DNA of 64,000 nucleotides from Dillenia suffruticosa (GCA_033439265.1 JAVTVX010000021.1:14721001-14785000), one strand, 5' to 3'; shown: positions 23,325-36,400, counted from the first letter of the stretch. Notes: a model not told the origin generated them from the letters alone. Numbers and translations are program-made.

Positions 23325-24589
23325 CTTTATCCGAATTGGGAAGCTTTAAAACGCCGAAAGGTAGAAGACACGATGATGATGTAAAAGTGTATTTTTGTGC
23401 GTCTCTATCTGGTCTGCTTGGTGACGCAACACGTGTCGTTTTCTGCTCCGGCGTTGGCTGTCTTCGCGTTGCCAGCTTCCTGATCCGGAAGAAATAGATC
23501 GTCTTGCTGCCGTTGATTTCGTAGTAATCAACGTGGAGATCATAACCCCCCGTCCAACCCTAATGCTCCTTAAAGTTCATTTCAGCAGTTAGATTAATCA
23601 AATTAATCGTATATTGATAGATCGAATTTTATGTAATAATTTACTTTATTAATTTCATATCACTGGGGATGAAAAATAATAACCAAATTCACATTTAATA
23701 ATCTTAAATAGATAATTTGATAAATTAATGCTTTTTTTTTCTTCGTATTTTAATATATCATTAACGAATATATTAACTAATCAATTATAACAACTTAGAT
23801 CAGATTTTGTAATTTTTCTTCGATTCAAATGAAGTAAATTATCTTACCATTATTGATTTTATATCACTCAAGGTGGGAGATGATAATCCAGGTTTTCATT
23901 CGATAATAATGTATTTTAAAAATTCATTTTAATAATGTTAGGCGGACGAAATGAATACATGTATTGAATTAATTAAATTTGTATAATAATTTAAACAAAT
24001 CGAGATGAAATATATTCTTTTAGCATCAAATTTTATTAATTTGTAACTTTTTGTGTCTCGGTTAGTTAAAAGAAAGAAGTCAGCCGATATTATGACGATA
24101 TTAACTTGACATAGATATGACTATAGAAGAGGTTGATCTTGAATGATAATTAATACAATAATATTTAATACAAGAGAATTACAAAATATCAATCTTGGAC
24201 TTTGAAATCATATGGAGGCTTATCCCAATTTTAACTCTTGCATTGGGATACACTGGTAATTGTGTGGTATTATTTTATTGCAGAATGATAATAGGTGAAG
24301 GTTTAAAAAATAATTTTATAATTTTCCTTTAATATATTAAAAAAAATGCTTTTATAAAGAATTGAACCTTAAATTAAAAAATGGGGAACAACCCCTATTA
24401 CTAGATGCATTTGAATCTCCTTTTATTTTGCTTTAAACTTCTCAAGAAAATTTTATTATAACTAAATTAATTTTAATTTTTTTAAAAAAGAATATAAATA
24501 TTATGTAACCAATGAATTATTATTACTTTTTTTTATTACATGAGATTTGTACGTCAACTCACAGAGTTGGGAGAGTGGAGCCATGACTA

Positions 24590-24770
24590 TTAGACTGTGT
24601 TTTGGTGATTATAACTAATGAATTATGACTCAATTAATATTATAGATTTTGATTTTGATTTCGAATCTCAATATAAATATATATATATATATATATATAA
24701 ATATTGTGTCAGTCGAGCTGGGCTAATCTGGACACCTTTTCTAATGCCTAATGCCGGCCCTAAAATCGAA
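24590..24770 (+). mobile_element. SINE-like relic (type 2)
   Basis: A segment with a tRNA-like order: a box resembling 'aattatgactcaatt', then GATTTCGAATCTC (close to a B-box), a (TA)n stretch, and a 3' block 'gtcagtcgagctgggctaat'. A related arrangement occurs at about 36540-36710: 'aagttataattcaattgat', 'gagtttgaatttc', then 'gtccaggcaggctaacc'. The similarity is real but diffuse. Confidence 0.35.
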
Positions 24771-25054
24771 TGTGCATAATTTTTTGCCCGACCCGGGTCC
24801 CATGGGCTTAAAAGCCCAAGCCTTAAAATTGTAGGGCCAATTGAGGTGGGCCGGACGGGCCGTCGCTAGGAAATGTAGAAACATTTTTCGTTGTTGTCAT
24901 ATCCGATAACTCATAATTTTTTTTTATACCATGTCTCGGATATCCCCCGATATCTAAAGTTTCATCCCAATTAATCAGGATTGACTATTATAATGGCTTC
25001 TTTTGGAGGACGAGTCTTCCAACGGGGAACACTCTATATACATGAGGGTCTGAT

Positions 25055-25182
25055 ACTCTCGATAGGAGTTGAATCTCGGTTATATTTAAGGGTACTCAAC
25101 CCTACATTCAGTTGAACTAATCCACGTCGGTGATAATTCATAATGAATTATACCAGAAAAAAAAAAAAAAAAAAAAAAAAAC
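25055..25182 (+). mobile_element. SINE 3' module with poly(A) tail
   Basis: This segment holds a 'gggtactcaaccc ... gttgaactaatccacgtcggtgataat' block ending in about 24 A. It follows the same order as the 3' module of the SINEs at 34609-34809, 40131-40322 and 51028-51225: a short hairpin-like motif, 'aactaatc' and a GT-rich block, then poly(A). The 5' limit is uncertain. Confidence 0.4.
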
Positions 25183-25971
25183 CTCATAATGAAATTTAAG
25201 TTTTTGAGGTAAAGATTGCAATCAGCTCACGAATTACCCATTTTAGGGGTAATAATAATAACATTACCCATTTTCATTAGTGGTGTTCTCACAATGAGAT
25301 TCACTCATTAAAAAGAATAAAATAATTAATTAAATTTACTTTTGTTATCTTTCTCCGTAGATAATGAATTTGTGCTTGTCTGCTCCACTGACTTCCCCTG
25401 TGATTTCTATTAGTTCATTCAGATATTGGGTTCGAAGAGGCTGCAATGAATGTTTTCCGAGGTTTTGCGATCTCAGAAACGGCCGATCAGGAGCAAAGAG
25501 AGGGGGGTGACCGCCCGAAGAAAAAATTATATATATAATTATCTATTAAAAATTATAATTCATCTCTTTAAAATTTTAACACCATATTGTACTTTGTATG
25601 AGATTTTTTTTTTTTTTTTCTTACTCTTTACTCTTAATTGGATGCCCATCAAGAGATGGAGGGGATATTACTACTAGGTTTTACAAGCAGCACAACAACG
25701 GATTCGATCAGTACAAGATAGTTTTGATATGATTAATCTTAGAATATCTTGAGACAGGCCTTCAAGACATCACCATGATACAAAGGAAAAACAGGGGGGA
25801 AAAGCAGAGTATTTAAAGGTCACGGTGACAAACACGTGTCGAAGATAATAATTATGATTCAAATTAGTATTTTATAGTAGGTAAGAGATTAATTTTTGTT
25901 TTTTTTGGTACAATGGGGCGAGAACGCTAGCCTCTCAATCTCTTCTCTCTCTCTCACTTGGTTTCATGCAG

Positions 25972-26119
25972 GAGAGTTTATGCACTCAACAAAAGAGGGG
26001 TTATTCCAGAAGAGCTTGCTGCTTTGAAATATCTTACCTTTTTGAATCTTGATCAAAATTACTTCACTGGTCCCTTACCTTCTTTTATTGGAAATCTTAC
26101 AGAACTGACGTTGTAGGTA
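25972..26119 (+). pseudogene. Stranded LRR exon of a receptor-like kinase (LRR-VIII type)
   Basis: The plus strand reads AG, then RVYALNKRGVIPEELAALKY and LTFLNLDQNYFTGPLPSFIG followed by NLTELTL and a TAG. It is preceded by a good polypyrimidine tract and AG acceptor, and the TAG overlaps a GTAAGA donor. The pattern (VYAL...IP.EL..L..LT.LNL.QN..TG.LP..IGNLT) is that of the first LRR exons of malectin/LRR-VIII receptor kinases. No other exon of such a gene is visible in either direction, so this is a single-exon fragment. Confidence 0.6.
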
Positions 26120-27539
26120 AGAGATTAATATCATAAGGTTTTTACACCTTTTTCTGCCAAACAAAAAGAAGAAATTATTGCTCATCTTATTATTTAATTA
26201 AACTTCTTTATAACTTGGCTTTAGATTTTTTTTTTTTGGGGTCATATTAAGCATACTCAATTACTTGGATTAGGCATCCAAAAATAAGGAAAATTAATAA
26301 AGGTGGAGTCCTAGGAGGAGACATTATCATGTTAGAAGAAGAGTGCAAGGGTAGCAACTTCAAGAGTGATGTGATGAGTGCAACACATAATGCGAACCTT
26401 ATGGGGTAACCACAATTATAAGCTGAACATCAGCCACTGGGGGTCCAATGATATATTGATTGCACAAACTACTGCAGAGAATGGCTCGTGTGATGATGTT
26501 TGCTGCTTCCGTGCCTACGGCATCTGAAAGAAAGAGACGCGTGCTTGCTGTTTGCAGCCTGAGGGCACGCTTGTGAGCAAAAAGCATGGTCTACAAGGAG
26601 ACACAGAGACACCCCATTGAGGAGAAAAAGGGTCTTGTGGAGACTAACAAGGAGTACTCATTGTGCCCAAAAGAGAGTCACTTTCACTTTCATCTGCCGG
26701 AATCTAATGATGATTTTGACAATACGGAAGTATTTTATAAATTATGAGAAGGAAGAGTACATGTTTATGTACAGGACAGACTCAAATGACAGTTTTATGT
26801 ATCATATAAATGAAGAAGGCAGTGGGAGAATATACGTGCTATGCCTATTCAGGTGAATTCGAAATCTACAAGGCAACAAACAACAATGTGAATGACTGTG
26901 TTTGTAAGAACCAGAGACAGAAACAAAAGCTTAAGGTGAATTCAATGGAAAGAACCAGAGAGGAAAGCTTGGTTCAACTCCTTGTTTCTCTAGGCGTCAC
27001 CAAAATTGATTCACTTTGACTTGATCAAGCAGAGATAGATCAAGCAGAGATAGATCATCTTCTCTTTGATTTCTCCACATCGGTATGTACCACATCCTTG
27101 GATGGATTTGGAAAATTAGTGGCAGCTGCAGTGATAGGAAGAAGAGCAGTTGTCTCCCGGGCTGGCCGAGGTTCCTGCAGCATACCAGAAAAAATCAGCT
27201 GAAATTCTGGGAACGACCTTTTTTATGGGGGGGAAAATTGCAGGTCAAATATTGTCCTTGTTCCCCAAAAAATTGGGGAAAAAAATGGAATTAGTATATT
27301 TGTTGGATTGTACCTTATTAGTTTCTAGGCCGACATAATCCTTCTAGAAATTTGGCAGTCCTAGGTTTAGTGTACAAATCCTGAACATGGGTGGAAGGTG
27401 AAAGTTGAAAGTAGAAGCAAAACAACAATGACCTAACAACTTGGATTAAACTATTTGAGACAACCTAACTCGAGTAATCTCTAAGCTGTCAAAGAAAATC
27501 TGAATATCTTTTCCAATGCTGTTCATAAGATTAGGAGAT
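26120..27539. other. Intergenic between LRR fragment and kinase 3' end
   Basis: Moderate-complexity sequence with several short open frames on both strands, none recognisable. The right end presumably contains the kinase 3' UTR and perhaps a short extra 3' exon. Confidence 0.45.
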
Positions 27540-30330
27540 TCAGTAAGGGGTCACATTAGGGCTTACCACGCGAAAAAGTATCTCATCTGCCTCCAGCATA
27601 TGAACTATTTGCCCCATCTTTGGCCGTTTATTGGCATCCAAATCTATACACCTGAGACAAACCAACAAAGCCCGCTTCAAAGCTCGAGAAGATGGTGGCA
27701 CTTCAATAAGAGGATCTACCAACTCTTCCCCTCGACGACTTGCTACCATTCCTTTAAACCAATCGATCAAATTCATCTGATTTTGAACCATGAGAAAAAG
27801 TCACTACTAAGATTTAATATAAGTAGTGTATGCAATTTAGAACATAACATTTTTTTTACCTCTCCCGCAGGTCTCGAGTAATCAACAGGACTCCTTCCGG
27901 TAATAATTTCCATGAGTAGAACTCCAAAACTATATACATCACTGCCCTCGTTAAGCATGCCAGTGCTTGCATACTCTGGTGATACATATCTGCAGCAAGA
28001 ATGACAAAAGTGACATTTTCATTTCATCGAGAAGTGCTTAGGAGGTTCGAGAAAGACCATAGCATACCCAAATGTTCCCATTACTCGTGTAGTAACATAG
28101 CTTGCCTCAGATCCTAGGAGTTTGGCTAGCCCAAAATCTGAGACCTTCGCGTTCCAATTTCTATCAAGTAATATGTTACTGGATTTAATGTCACGGTGCA
28201 CAACTTTAGGTTCTAACCCTTCATGCAAATAGGCTAGCCTGTGAAAATGAGAAAATGGATCATGAATATCAAGAAATAATGTCTTGTTCAATGTTTTCAG
28301 AGAAAAAGCACAAATAAGGGTGACAAAAATTTAAGCATTTAAAACCAAGCCGTCAAGTTCGTAAGTGTATCCCTTCATGATTGTCACTCTAGCATTCAAG
28401 ACAAAGATATCAACTACAATTAGCTAAATGACAGACAAATACAAGCAGAATTTTACATGATAGAGGATGACAAACAAATGGATTGGACAAACTAATCGTG
28501 AAATAGAGAGAAGGGTGTGAAACTGCAGTTAAAATGCAAACTGGCAGGCAATATAGGACTTGTGAGACTTCAATTCATTATTTTGGGACAAATGAAGTGA
28601 CATTCCTTTGAACAGAAAGACAGGACTACAATATCACCTACCCTTTTGCAGTACCAACAGCAATCCTCATTCGTATGTCCCAGGTAAGAGGACTAACAGG
28701 CCCCACATCACCGTGCAACCACTGCTCAAGATTTCCATTGTTAACATATTCGTACACAAGAATCCTGCATTAAAATTAAGAAGCATCAAAAGCAGTGAAA
28801 TTTATCATTTTTCAACTAAGTAATTTGATAAAAACCATTCAATTGACATCTAGATGTACCTTCGAGCACCTTCTGCGCAATATCCGACTAGGTCCACAAG
28901 GTTCTTATGCCTAACTTTACCAATGGCTTCAACTTCCACCTTGAATTCCTTCTCTGCCTGACCTCTACAGGCAAGAAGATTAGGAGATATGAGTTTCAAT
29001 ACAATATCATGGGAAAATGTGGTATAACTAAGGATTCCAACCTTAAAATCTAGCACTAAAAATGGAGATTTCCTAGATTTACAGCTTGAGCCACACAATG
29101 TAGGACTTAACACCCCCCCCCAAAAAAATAGATGACTGATCTCCATACGTCAAACTAGGATCAAGCTCTCTAATTTTTAAAGCTAAATCAAAGTTCTCTC
29201 AAGGTCCAATTTAGTTACCAAATTCAACCTTTCAAAGATGATTAAAATTACTCACCTAAGTTCACTACTTCAATCCAAAATCCCACAGCTAACAACATTT
29301 ATTGCTCCTAGTTTCACTAAATTTAGCCCCTATTCATTGCCAGTGCACAGAATTCAAACATCCATAACAAGAAGAATTAGTGGCTCTCACTTCCAATGAG
29401 CCACTCCACTGCAACCAACTGACCATATTCAATAAATATACAAGGAAAAAAAAATTAACACTTTCAAAACCTTACACGGATAACAGAGAGTGCTGCTAGA
29501 AAATAGAGGTAAAAAAGTGACGCGTCTCTGTAGCAGAGTCTACTTGGTGGGTGAAAATTAAAAGTAAGAGAAAGTGTACCAAAAGCAAAAAGAAAAAGAT
29601 CAAAGTGATTTCTAAAAATAAAAGGAGGATAAGATGAAAGAAAAAGGAGAAAAAGTAAAATTCAATGTTCCCCTGATCCTTTATCACCCGCAAAAATTAT
29701 ATAAAAAAATATACAAATCTATATCTAAGAAATTTCATAACTTAAATGAAGTACACCCCAAATCTGGACTTAAAAACAAAAAAATGTAGGTCAACGTCCC
29801 ACACTTCATTCAGATCCCAAAGAATTGCCAACCCCGATTAAACAAAACCAACACCACCACATTTAAATATATCAAACAACAATATGCAAACTAAAAATAG
29901 TAACTAATTGAGAGAGAAGAAGAGAGAAACTTTTAATGGTGGCACAACGATCAGGATCAGAACTTTTATTAGTCTTCAATGCTGCAATTTTCTCTATATT
30001 ACTTACTGAATGTGGGGGGTTTACTTCCCACTCATAACCCAGAAAGAAGTTCCTAAAATTTGAGCTTTACTAGTCTCCGAAGCTAAACTACTATTGATCA
30101 AATCTCTATAAGTGTGATCACGTAGGGTACTCAAATTTTAGCATTACAAAAGTAAATACTATTAATCAAATCCCTCTGGTTGCATGACCATGCTCATTTT
30201 TCGGGTACTCATAATGGTGAATTATTCCATTCAAGGGTCGGACTTTGAAAGGAAATAGCAATGAAAGAGAGACGAGAGAGAGAGAGAACACAGGTTCTCG
30301 GGAGTAATTGATCTAAAACAAGCATTTGAC

Positions 30331-30365
<35 letters not shown>

Positions 30366-30961
30366 TACTTGTTATTAAGAAGATTCTTCACTGCAACAAC
30401 AGAACCGTCACCTAAAACACCTCGATAAACTACACCATATCCACCTTCACCCACTATATTCCCATCAGAAAATCCACGTGTTGCAATCTCAAGCTCTCTC
30501 AAAGTATACCACCTTCCCCACCCGATATTCTCCACCTTCACCGACACCGCCGTCGTCGCCGTTGTCGCCGTCGTCGTTGTCGATGAACTCTCACTCTCAC
30601 TCGTCGCCGATTCACTCACGTCATCGCTCTTCTTCATCTCCTTAGCAATCTCTCTTTTCTCTCGCTCCTCGTTCTTCTTTTCCCAATCATCAATCGCACA
30701 TTTCACCGACTGTGTCCGGTGATCATCACCACTAGGTTTGATTTCCACGATCTCTTTCGAAACCAATGGAATCGAACCTGAGCTGTGCTTAACACGTTTC
30801 GATTTCCTGTTCCGATGAAAACAGAGGAAGATTAAAAGAGCACAGGAGAGTACAAGGAAGAAACCGATTGCGATGACGATGTAGAGTTTTAGGTTGAAAA
30901 TTGGAGTGGTGGAGTTGAGAATCATAAGTTTCCTTCCGTAGTTTCTGCCGGAATTCGCCAT
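27540..30961 (-). CDS. Membrane-anchored receptor-like Ser/Thr kinase (At4g34500-like)
   Basis: Six exons on the minus strand: 30961-30369, 28964-28860, 28764-28642, 28238-28068, 27989-27860 and 27776-27540. The phases close, giving 452 residues. The start is the ATG at 30961 ([13 protein letters not shown]). A transmembrane helix ([20 protein letters not shown]) is followed by [14 protein letters not shown] and a Ser/Thr-rich linker. The kinase domain has the glycine loop [16 protein letters not shown] (catalytic Lys), [14 protein letters not shown] (catalytic loop, RD type), [11 protein letters not shown] and [12 protein letters not shown]. There is no signal peptide and almost no extracellular part. 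Such kinases act at the plasma membrane; substrates are unknown. The C-terminus is uncertain: a GTAAGC donor lies after ...ADEILFRV, so the last eight residues could be replaced by another exon. Confidence 0.92.
30331..30361. repeat. (GA)n tract next to kinase exon 1 donor
   Basis: About 15 GA units starting a few bases inside kinase intron 1; on the transcript it is a CU-rich run immediately after the 5' splice site, as in glucanase intron 1. Confidence 0.9.
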
Positions 30962-32458
30962 TTTTTCCGGTGAAGTTTGGTACCCTGAAAACTTTACTTC
31001 TCTCTTCTTTCTAGTATCCAGAGAATGTGAACATCTTTTTGTGGAGAATGAGAAGTAATGTCTTGGATTCGTGAGGGTTTTCAATGGGGAGAGAGGAGAG
31101 TTAGAGAGAGAGGAGACAGAGCAGTCTTCAACTCAACGGATACAAATTACAACGCAAATGGAAGCGAGGGAAGAGAGAGAAAAAGGGGGGGAGAGAGAGA
31201 GAGAGAGATGTTATCTTTTGGATATGAATTGTGAAAGTATTACGACAATGCCACTCCATGGGCCCGAGCGGCGTCCCAAAAATTGCATCCCAAATTAAAT
31301 CCTCAAAACAAAGATGGTTTTTTATTTTTTATTTTTTATTTTTTATTTTTTATATATCCTATTTTTCTGTCTACTATAAAACTTGAATTTTAGATTTTTA
31401 TTAAAAATAATAATTTTTGAGGAAACCCCTTCACAAAAAATAACTGAAATTGAAGCCGGAGCTTGCTGGGGTTTAACCTGAGTTAACTCTTAAAAGAGGG
31501 CCCATCAAAATTTAGTTTTTTGCTACTTAGTTTATACTCAATAATAATCATTTCAATGATAAACAAAAAGGTTTTTAATGATTAACATTTCTTTGTAAGC
31601 CATAATCATCAACTGTTTGGTTTGAAGTTGTCATGCTTAGAATTCATCCATATTTTTTGAATTAAAAATTAATTTTTACATCATAATTTATATTATTATT
31701 ATTATTACCGTATAAAGAAAATAACTGTAAACATATATTATGAAATTGAGTATAATAATATAAAAAAATTTATACAACCGATCTCATTTAATGGAATAAA
31801 GATTTTATTATTATTATTATATGATAATTATATTTGCATTTTTTATCAAAAATTTTAATTAAATTATTGACATTTTAAAACTAATTCAAACTAATATTTA
31901 TTTAAAATAATTAAAATATATTGATATAAACTTTTAATTAAAATTTATTACATTTGATTTTTGAATCATTGGATGCCTATCATATATTAGTCAGTCAGAG
32001 GGGGGAGACATGAGTTTTTCTCCCCTCTCAGTATGTATCATCCTATAATGTGTAGTTTCGGGACATGACCTATTTTAAAAACGAATTTCTTCATGCTCTT
32101 CATTGGGAAAAAATATGCGGGAGTGATCTCAATTCAGCTGAAAGCCAACGGGTAATTAAAAAAAATTAAAAAAAAAAAAGTAAAAAGAAAATTTAAAATA
32201 AATTTCTGGAAGAAGTTTTAGATTGATTGCGATGCCCTATAAAATTTTTTTAATTATATAAAAATTTAAATTTGAGATAATTCAGGAAGAATGATTGATA
32301 CCACCGGAGTAGCCATCGGACGATGCCCTACAAATTCGTGAAATGATGCGTGGAAAATGGCCTCAATGCCGGGGTGATGACGTGGAGCAATGCTGGGACC
32401 AAGTAGAATGTAAAAGAGGCGACACCTTGTGAAGTTGCGTAGGAGAGGAGAAAAGAGA

Positions 32459-32545
32459 AGTGGGGCCCGTGGGCCAGTCGTCCGGATTTTGGTCGCAAAA
32501 GAATGGGCCCCACTCTCAACGTCTCGTACAAAATTTGGGCCCAGG
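32459..32545. promoter_or_regulatory. Cluster of GGGCCC/TGGGCC motifs
   Basis: Within about 90 bases there are four matches to GGGCCC/TGGGCC, the core of site II (TCP-bound) promoter elements. They lie in a locally GC-rich island about 1.5 kb upstream of the kinase start. Upstream at about 32378 is GATGACGTGG, a bZIP-like core. It may be a distal promoter or a fragment of a mobile element; the sequence does not decide. Confidence 0.3.
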
Positions 32546-32854
32546 GGCACTGTCGGTAGGTCCATTTCTTGGCGTTCTCAGGGCTGGTGTCCTCACGCGT
32601 CTGTCCAAAGATCTTTGGTGCTACGTTGGGAAGTTGAACAACCTGCGGTGGTTAAATAGGGGAATGAAATATTCAAATAAATACGGAAAAGAAAGCAATA
32701 ATATATATATATATATTTGGTGTCGGCTGCCTTCTTTCCTTTTTTCCAGTAAAGGCTGCCAAATCGAGAATATGACATTTAAAATTTTTGTATTTAGTCG
32801 TAATCTGTCTCATTGATTCAATAATAAAGATTTCAACAGACAATTAAATTAGAA

Positions 32855-33180
32855 AAAAAATACTATATCTCTTCATTAATATTCAAATTTAAAGTTTTAA
32901 AATAAAAAAAAAAACTATATTGAAAGAGCGTAACTTTATAAAATGTTTGATCATAACTCGAATCAGATTAATCAAACTATAATTTCAAATACTAGTTGAT
33001 CAAGTAAAAAACAAAATAAAGACACAATTCTATTAATTAAATTCCTAAATTTAAGTTTTGGTAATATAAAAAAAAAATAGTATGAGAACTCATCCATTAA
33101 TGAGTCTAACAATTAATTCAACTTAGATTAGTCAGATCAATGAATTGATTACCCGATACCAATGTAAAACAAAAGAAATT
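32855..33180 (+). mobile_element. Two adjacent degenerate SINE copies
   Basis: Two consecutive copies follow the family order: 'ttcaaatttaaagtttt' (B-box region), an A-run, 'gagcgtaactttataaaatg' or 'gagaactcatccattaatga', then 'aattcaactTAGATTAGTCAGA'-type motif, a 'gatacc' block and an A-rich tail. They end near 33015 and 33180. Both are diverged, with no target-site duplication visible. Confidence 0.45.
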
Positions 33181-33601
33181 ATATTCAGTTGGGGTAATAA
33201 AACTCTGGTATCACTGCTTCGTTAATAATTTCTTCTACTAATATAATTTTCATGGATTTTTCTTTCCTCCGATTAAAGTGTATCGTTCTTTAATACAAGA
33301 TATATGTAGAATGTTTCCTTTAAAAACTAATTTATCCCCTTTCCAATTTGCAACAAAAAAATTCTTCTATCTTTAAATTTTATCAATATGCACAATTATA
33401 TTATTTTTTGTTTTCTTTTTATCAGAAATCAAGTGATTATAATGTTTAAATATAATTAATACTAATTAAGCTTTGTTTTCCGTTTTTCCTTTTTGCATCA
33501 TATCTCATCTTTCACTTTGGCTTCAATACCCAGAAAGTTGAGATTGTAATTGGACATTAATGAAATGTAAATTATCTTTTTAATTGTCAAAAGGCTTAGG
33601 T

Positions 33602-33704
<103 letters not shown>

Positions 33705-34591
33705 CCACTTCCGACAAGATTAATCAGTAAAGTCTTTAATTATGGGTCCTAAACTTCACAAAAATCCATATATTTTTTTTCTTTTTAACGTTAATAGGCT
33801 TACATTAGGATAGGATACCTTGAGTGTCACACTCAATTAGTAGGGAAATACTCCAAAATAGAATAAGGAAAAAGAAGGCGGCAAGGCATGGACGTTGGTT
33901 CTTTCTCTGACCTTTTCCTATATTTTCCAAGCCACCTTTGTTTGGAATCCAAAAACATTTGCTTAGATGGATCACCTAAACATAATTATTAAAAGAAAAA
34001 AATAGAATTTTATACTTTATCATGTGATTAAGACAAGGTCTATCATTGACCATACAAACTCATCTGACTGTATATACCCTGTAGGACGTACATATGCCTT
34101 CGTCACCAAGTTCATTTTGCATCCTTAGGATTCTATTTCAGGATCATCAACCCTCCAAAGGGACAAAATTTCCACCAAAAAGTAAAAACCACCCATTAAG
34201 AAAAAAACCAAAATTTCCGTTACAAGATCTCCTATAAACCAAAAAAAAAAATACCAACGTAAGAAACAAATAAATTTAGGGGACAGCTACCCTTTAACCC
34301 TCCCTTCGCCCCCCTCTCAATGATATCTTGAAGAAGCGTTGTGCTTGGGATTGGAAGGGACAAGGTTAGTTAGGGTTAGGTTATGACTGCGGCATCTCAA
34401 ATTCTCGCAAGTGAAGTAAGCTCTCTCACTTAACACATAATGTAATCTTAAACTTTGGGTCCCAAAACCCTAAACTAACCTGATAGGCCATTTGTCTAAA
34501 CGAGGTTGCATGTGAATGGTCTAATGTTAACTCACCACCTAATGAAATTTTCAATTATAGGCCAGACACCATTCTAAGCCAACTTGAAGTA

Positions 34592-34826
34592 ATTTCTTAA
34601 TCAAGATTTTTTTTTTTTTTTTTTTATAAACTATCGTTATCCCCGATAATTATATTACATCTGACTAAATTCAGTTTAAAACGTGTTAAACCCTTAAAAG
34701 AGCAAAACTCTCTCGACATCTGTTTTTTTATATACAAAATTTGAATTATGATATTATTTAAGAAGTATCAATACTAAGTCATTGGACCAACTAAACATTC
34801 ATCCCATATATTTCTTAATCAAGATT
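34592..34826 (-). mobile_element. SINE with perfect 17-bp target-site duplication
   Basis: The element body is 34609-34809 and is flanked by the identical 17-mer ATTTCTTAATCAAGATT at 34592-34608 and 34810-34826. On the minus strand it runs: TAGTTGGTCCAATGACTTAG (A-box-like, 10 of 12 consensus positions from TGG), ATAATTCAAATTTTG (B-box-like), an A-run, a GAGAGTTTTGCTCTTTTAAG hairpin-like motif, a 'gaatttagtcagatg' block, then a poly(A) tail of about 17. The perfect duplication shows this is a genuine retrotransposed copy and not an old relic. Confidence 0.85.
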
Positions 34827-36279
34827 AAAGTTGCTTAAACACGTCTTCATTAATAAATTTGAAGGAATGCATTTAAGGAAGTTGGTAAAGAAAATGAAAA
34901 AGACAGAAATTCTGAAGGGAATTAGGTGAGAGGCCTATATTTAGATTTTTGCAAGTTCTTTTCATTCCGTTGGTAGTGTGAATTTTATTGTTTGAAGTTA
35001 TGGCAGGCCAACCTTGGGATTAAATTCCAGTATTTTAGTGAAAAATGAAGTATGGCCTTAAATAGAAAAAACATAAGATTTTATTAAAAAAATTACAGTT
35101 GAACATTCGATTTATTAATCATTTGATTTACTAAAAAATAAGATACTCTCAAAACTTTATATAAATTTTATTAAAATCTCTCATGTTGATAAATGCCCAC
35201 AAAAAGATATTTTATTATATATAGAAATAATTAATATGGGATAATCGGATAACTTCCATTACCTTACTATCTCCCTAAAACCCCACCTTTTGAAGATGAT
35301 TTAACTTCTTCAAAAAGACGTATCTTCATCTTTCTTGAGCGAACATAGTCAATAGAGAGAAGTTAAGAGTGAGATTAATTTTTAGTGTAAGAAATTAATT
35401 TAGGGCATCGAAAAATTTTGAGTAAAAAATTTTTTCATCAGAATCATTAAACTTTGGATTAAAACGTTGTGATATAGTGACGACGGTTCGATCTCGTGAT
35501 CATCAATCCGATCGAATAATCTATTTAAAAGATTTCGTAATTCGATTGAATTTTTAAAGATCTATAAATTGAGATATTTTTAAAAAAAAATTTAAATTAT
35601 TTAATTTTGTTTTCGCATGTACATTTTGCGATAATTAAATCTAACATCTCATGTAAAGCCTCCAATTTAAAATTCTAGCGGCCTCAGGACATAAAACTAT
35701 AGTTATTTTCTTATATATAAATTTAAAATTATATAATACACGATAAATTTCTTGATATAATCATAATAAATTTTATCGTTTGCTTATGCTTAGTTTGGAA
35801 ATTATGAAAATGAAATTAAAAAACAAAGATATATTTCTGTCTTTTTCAATTTTCATTTTCTTGGAAGACCGAGATTTGTGGGGGCATTGATAGGAAAAAT
35901 CATGATTGATGTTATGGTGGCGGTGATCGTGACTCATGAAAGATAGGTGTCACCAATGAAACGAGGTTTAGAGGTGTTATTTATTGTATGAATTCCCTTG
36001 TTTTTTATTTTGGAATTTCTTCCTTCACGAAAACAATGGTTTATTTTCACATCGAGAAAAATGATTTATGTTTCCTTTTTTTTTTCTCTTTGAAAATTAT
36101 GACAAAATTTAATAGGGAACCCTGGGAAACGGACTAACGAGGTTTGAATCATTTAAATCATGGGAATGCAATTATGAAATGCACAGGATTTTCTAGACAC
36201 TGTTTGAATTCCTGGGTTGGTCGGGACCGCTTTGGCACGAGAATGTGGAGGTAGAAATTTGAATAGATTTATAATAAAT

Positions 36280-36400
36280 CTTTTTTTTTTTTACTATATC
36301 AATTATTATATAAAATTATATTATAATTGATCAGTCTGAAATTTATAACGACCCATATAAAAGACTATCCTCCAAATATAATTTACTTTATATTCAAATT
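36280..36400 (-). mobile_element. SINE 3' module (degenerate)
   Basis: The minus strand shows GGAGGATAGTCTTTTATATG, then 'ggtcgttataaatttcagactgatc' and a poly(A) end at 36280-36292. This matches the 3' module of the SINE at 51028-51225 (GGAGGGTAGCCCTCTTAATG, then GGTCACTGCA... and ATTAGTCGG). Confidence 0.45.

Larger units (their letters stand above)
23330..25950. other. Intergenic, AT-rich, with transposon relics
   Basis: The left end is CAP1 upstream sequence. From 23.6 kb it is AT-rich with no coding signal. A (TA)n run lies at 24675-24700 and two SINE-like relics are annotated separately. Confidence 0.5.

Noticed and set aside
30209-30368. Extension of the kinase exon 1 frame through the GA repeat ([10 protein letters not shown]...)
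   Set aside because: It is read-through of intron 1 beyond a good GTATTA donor; exon 2 joins in the right phase to continue [13 protein letters not shown].
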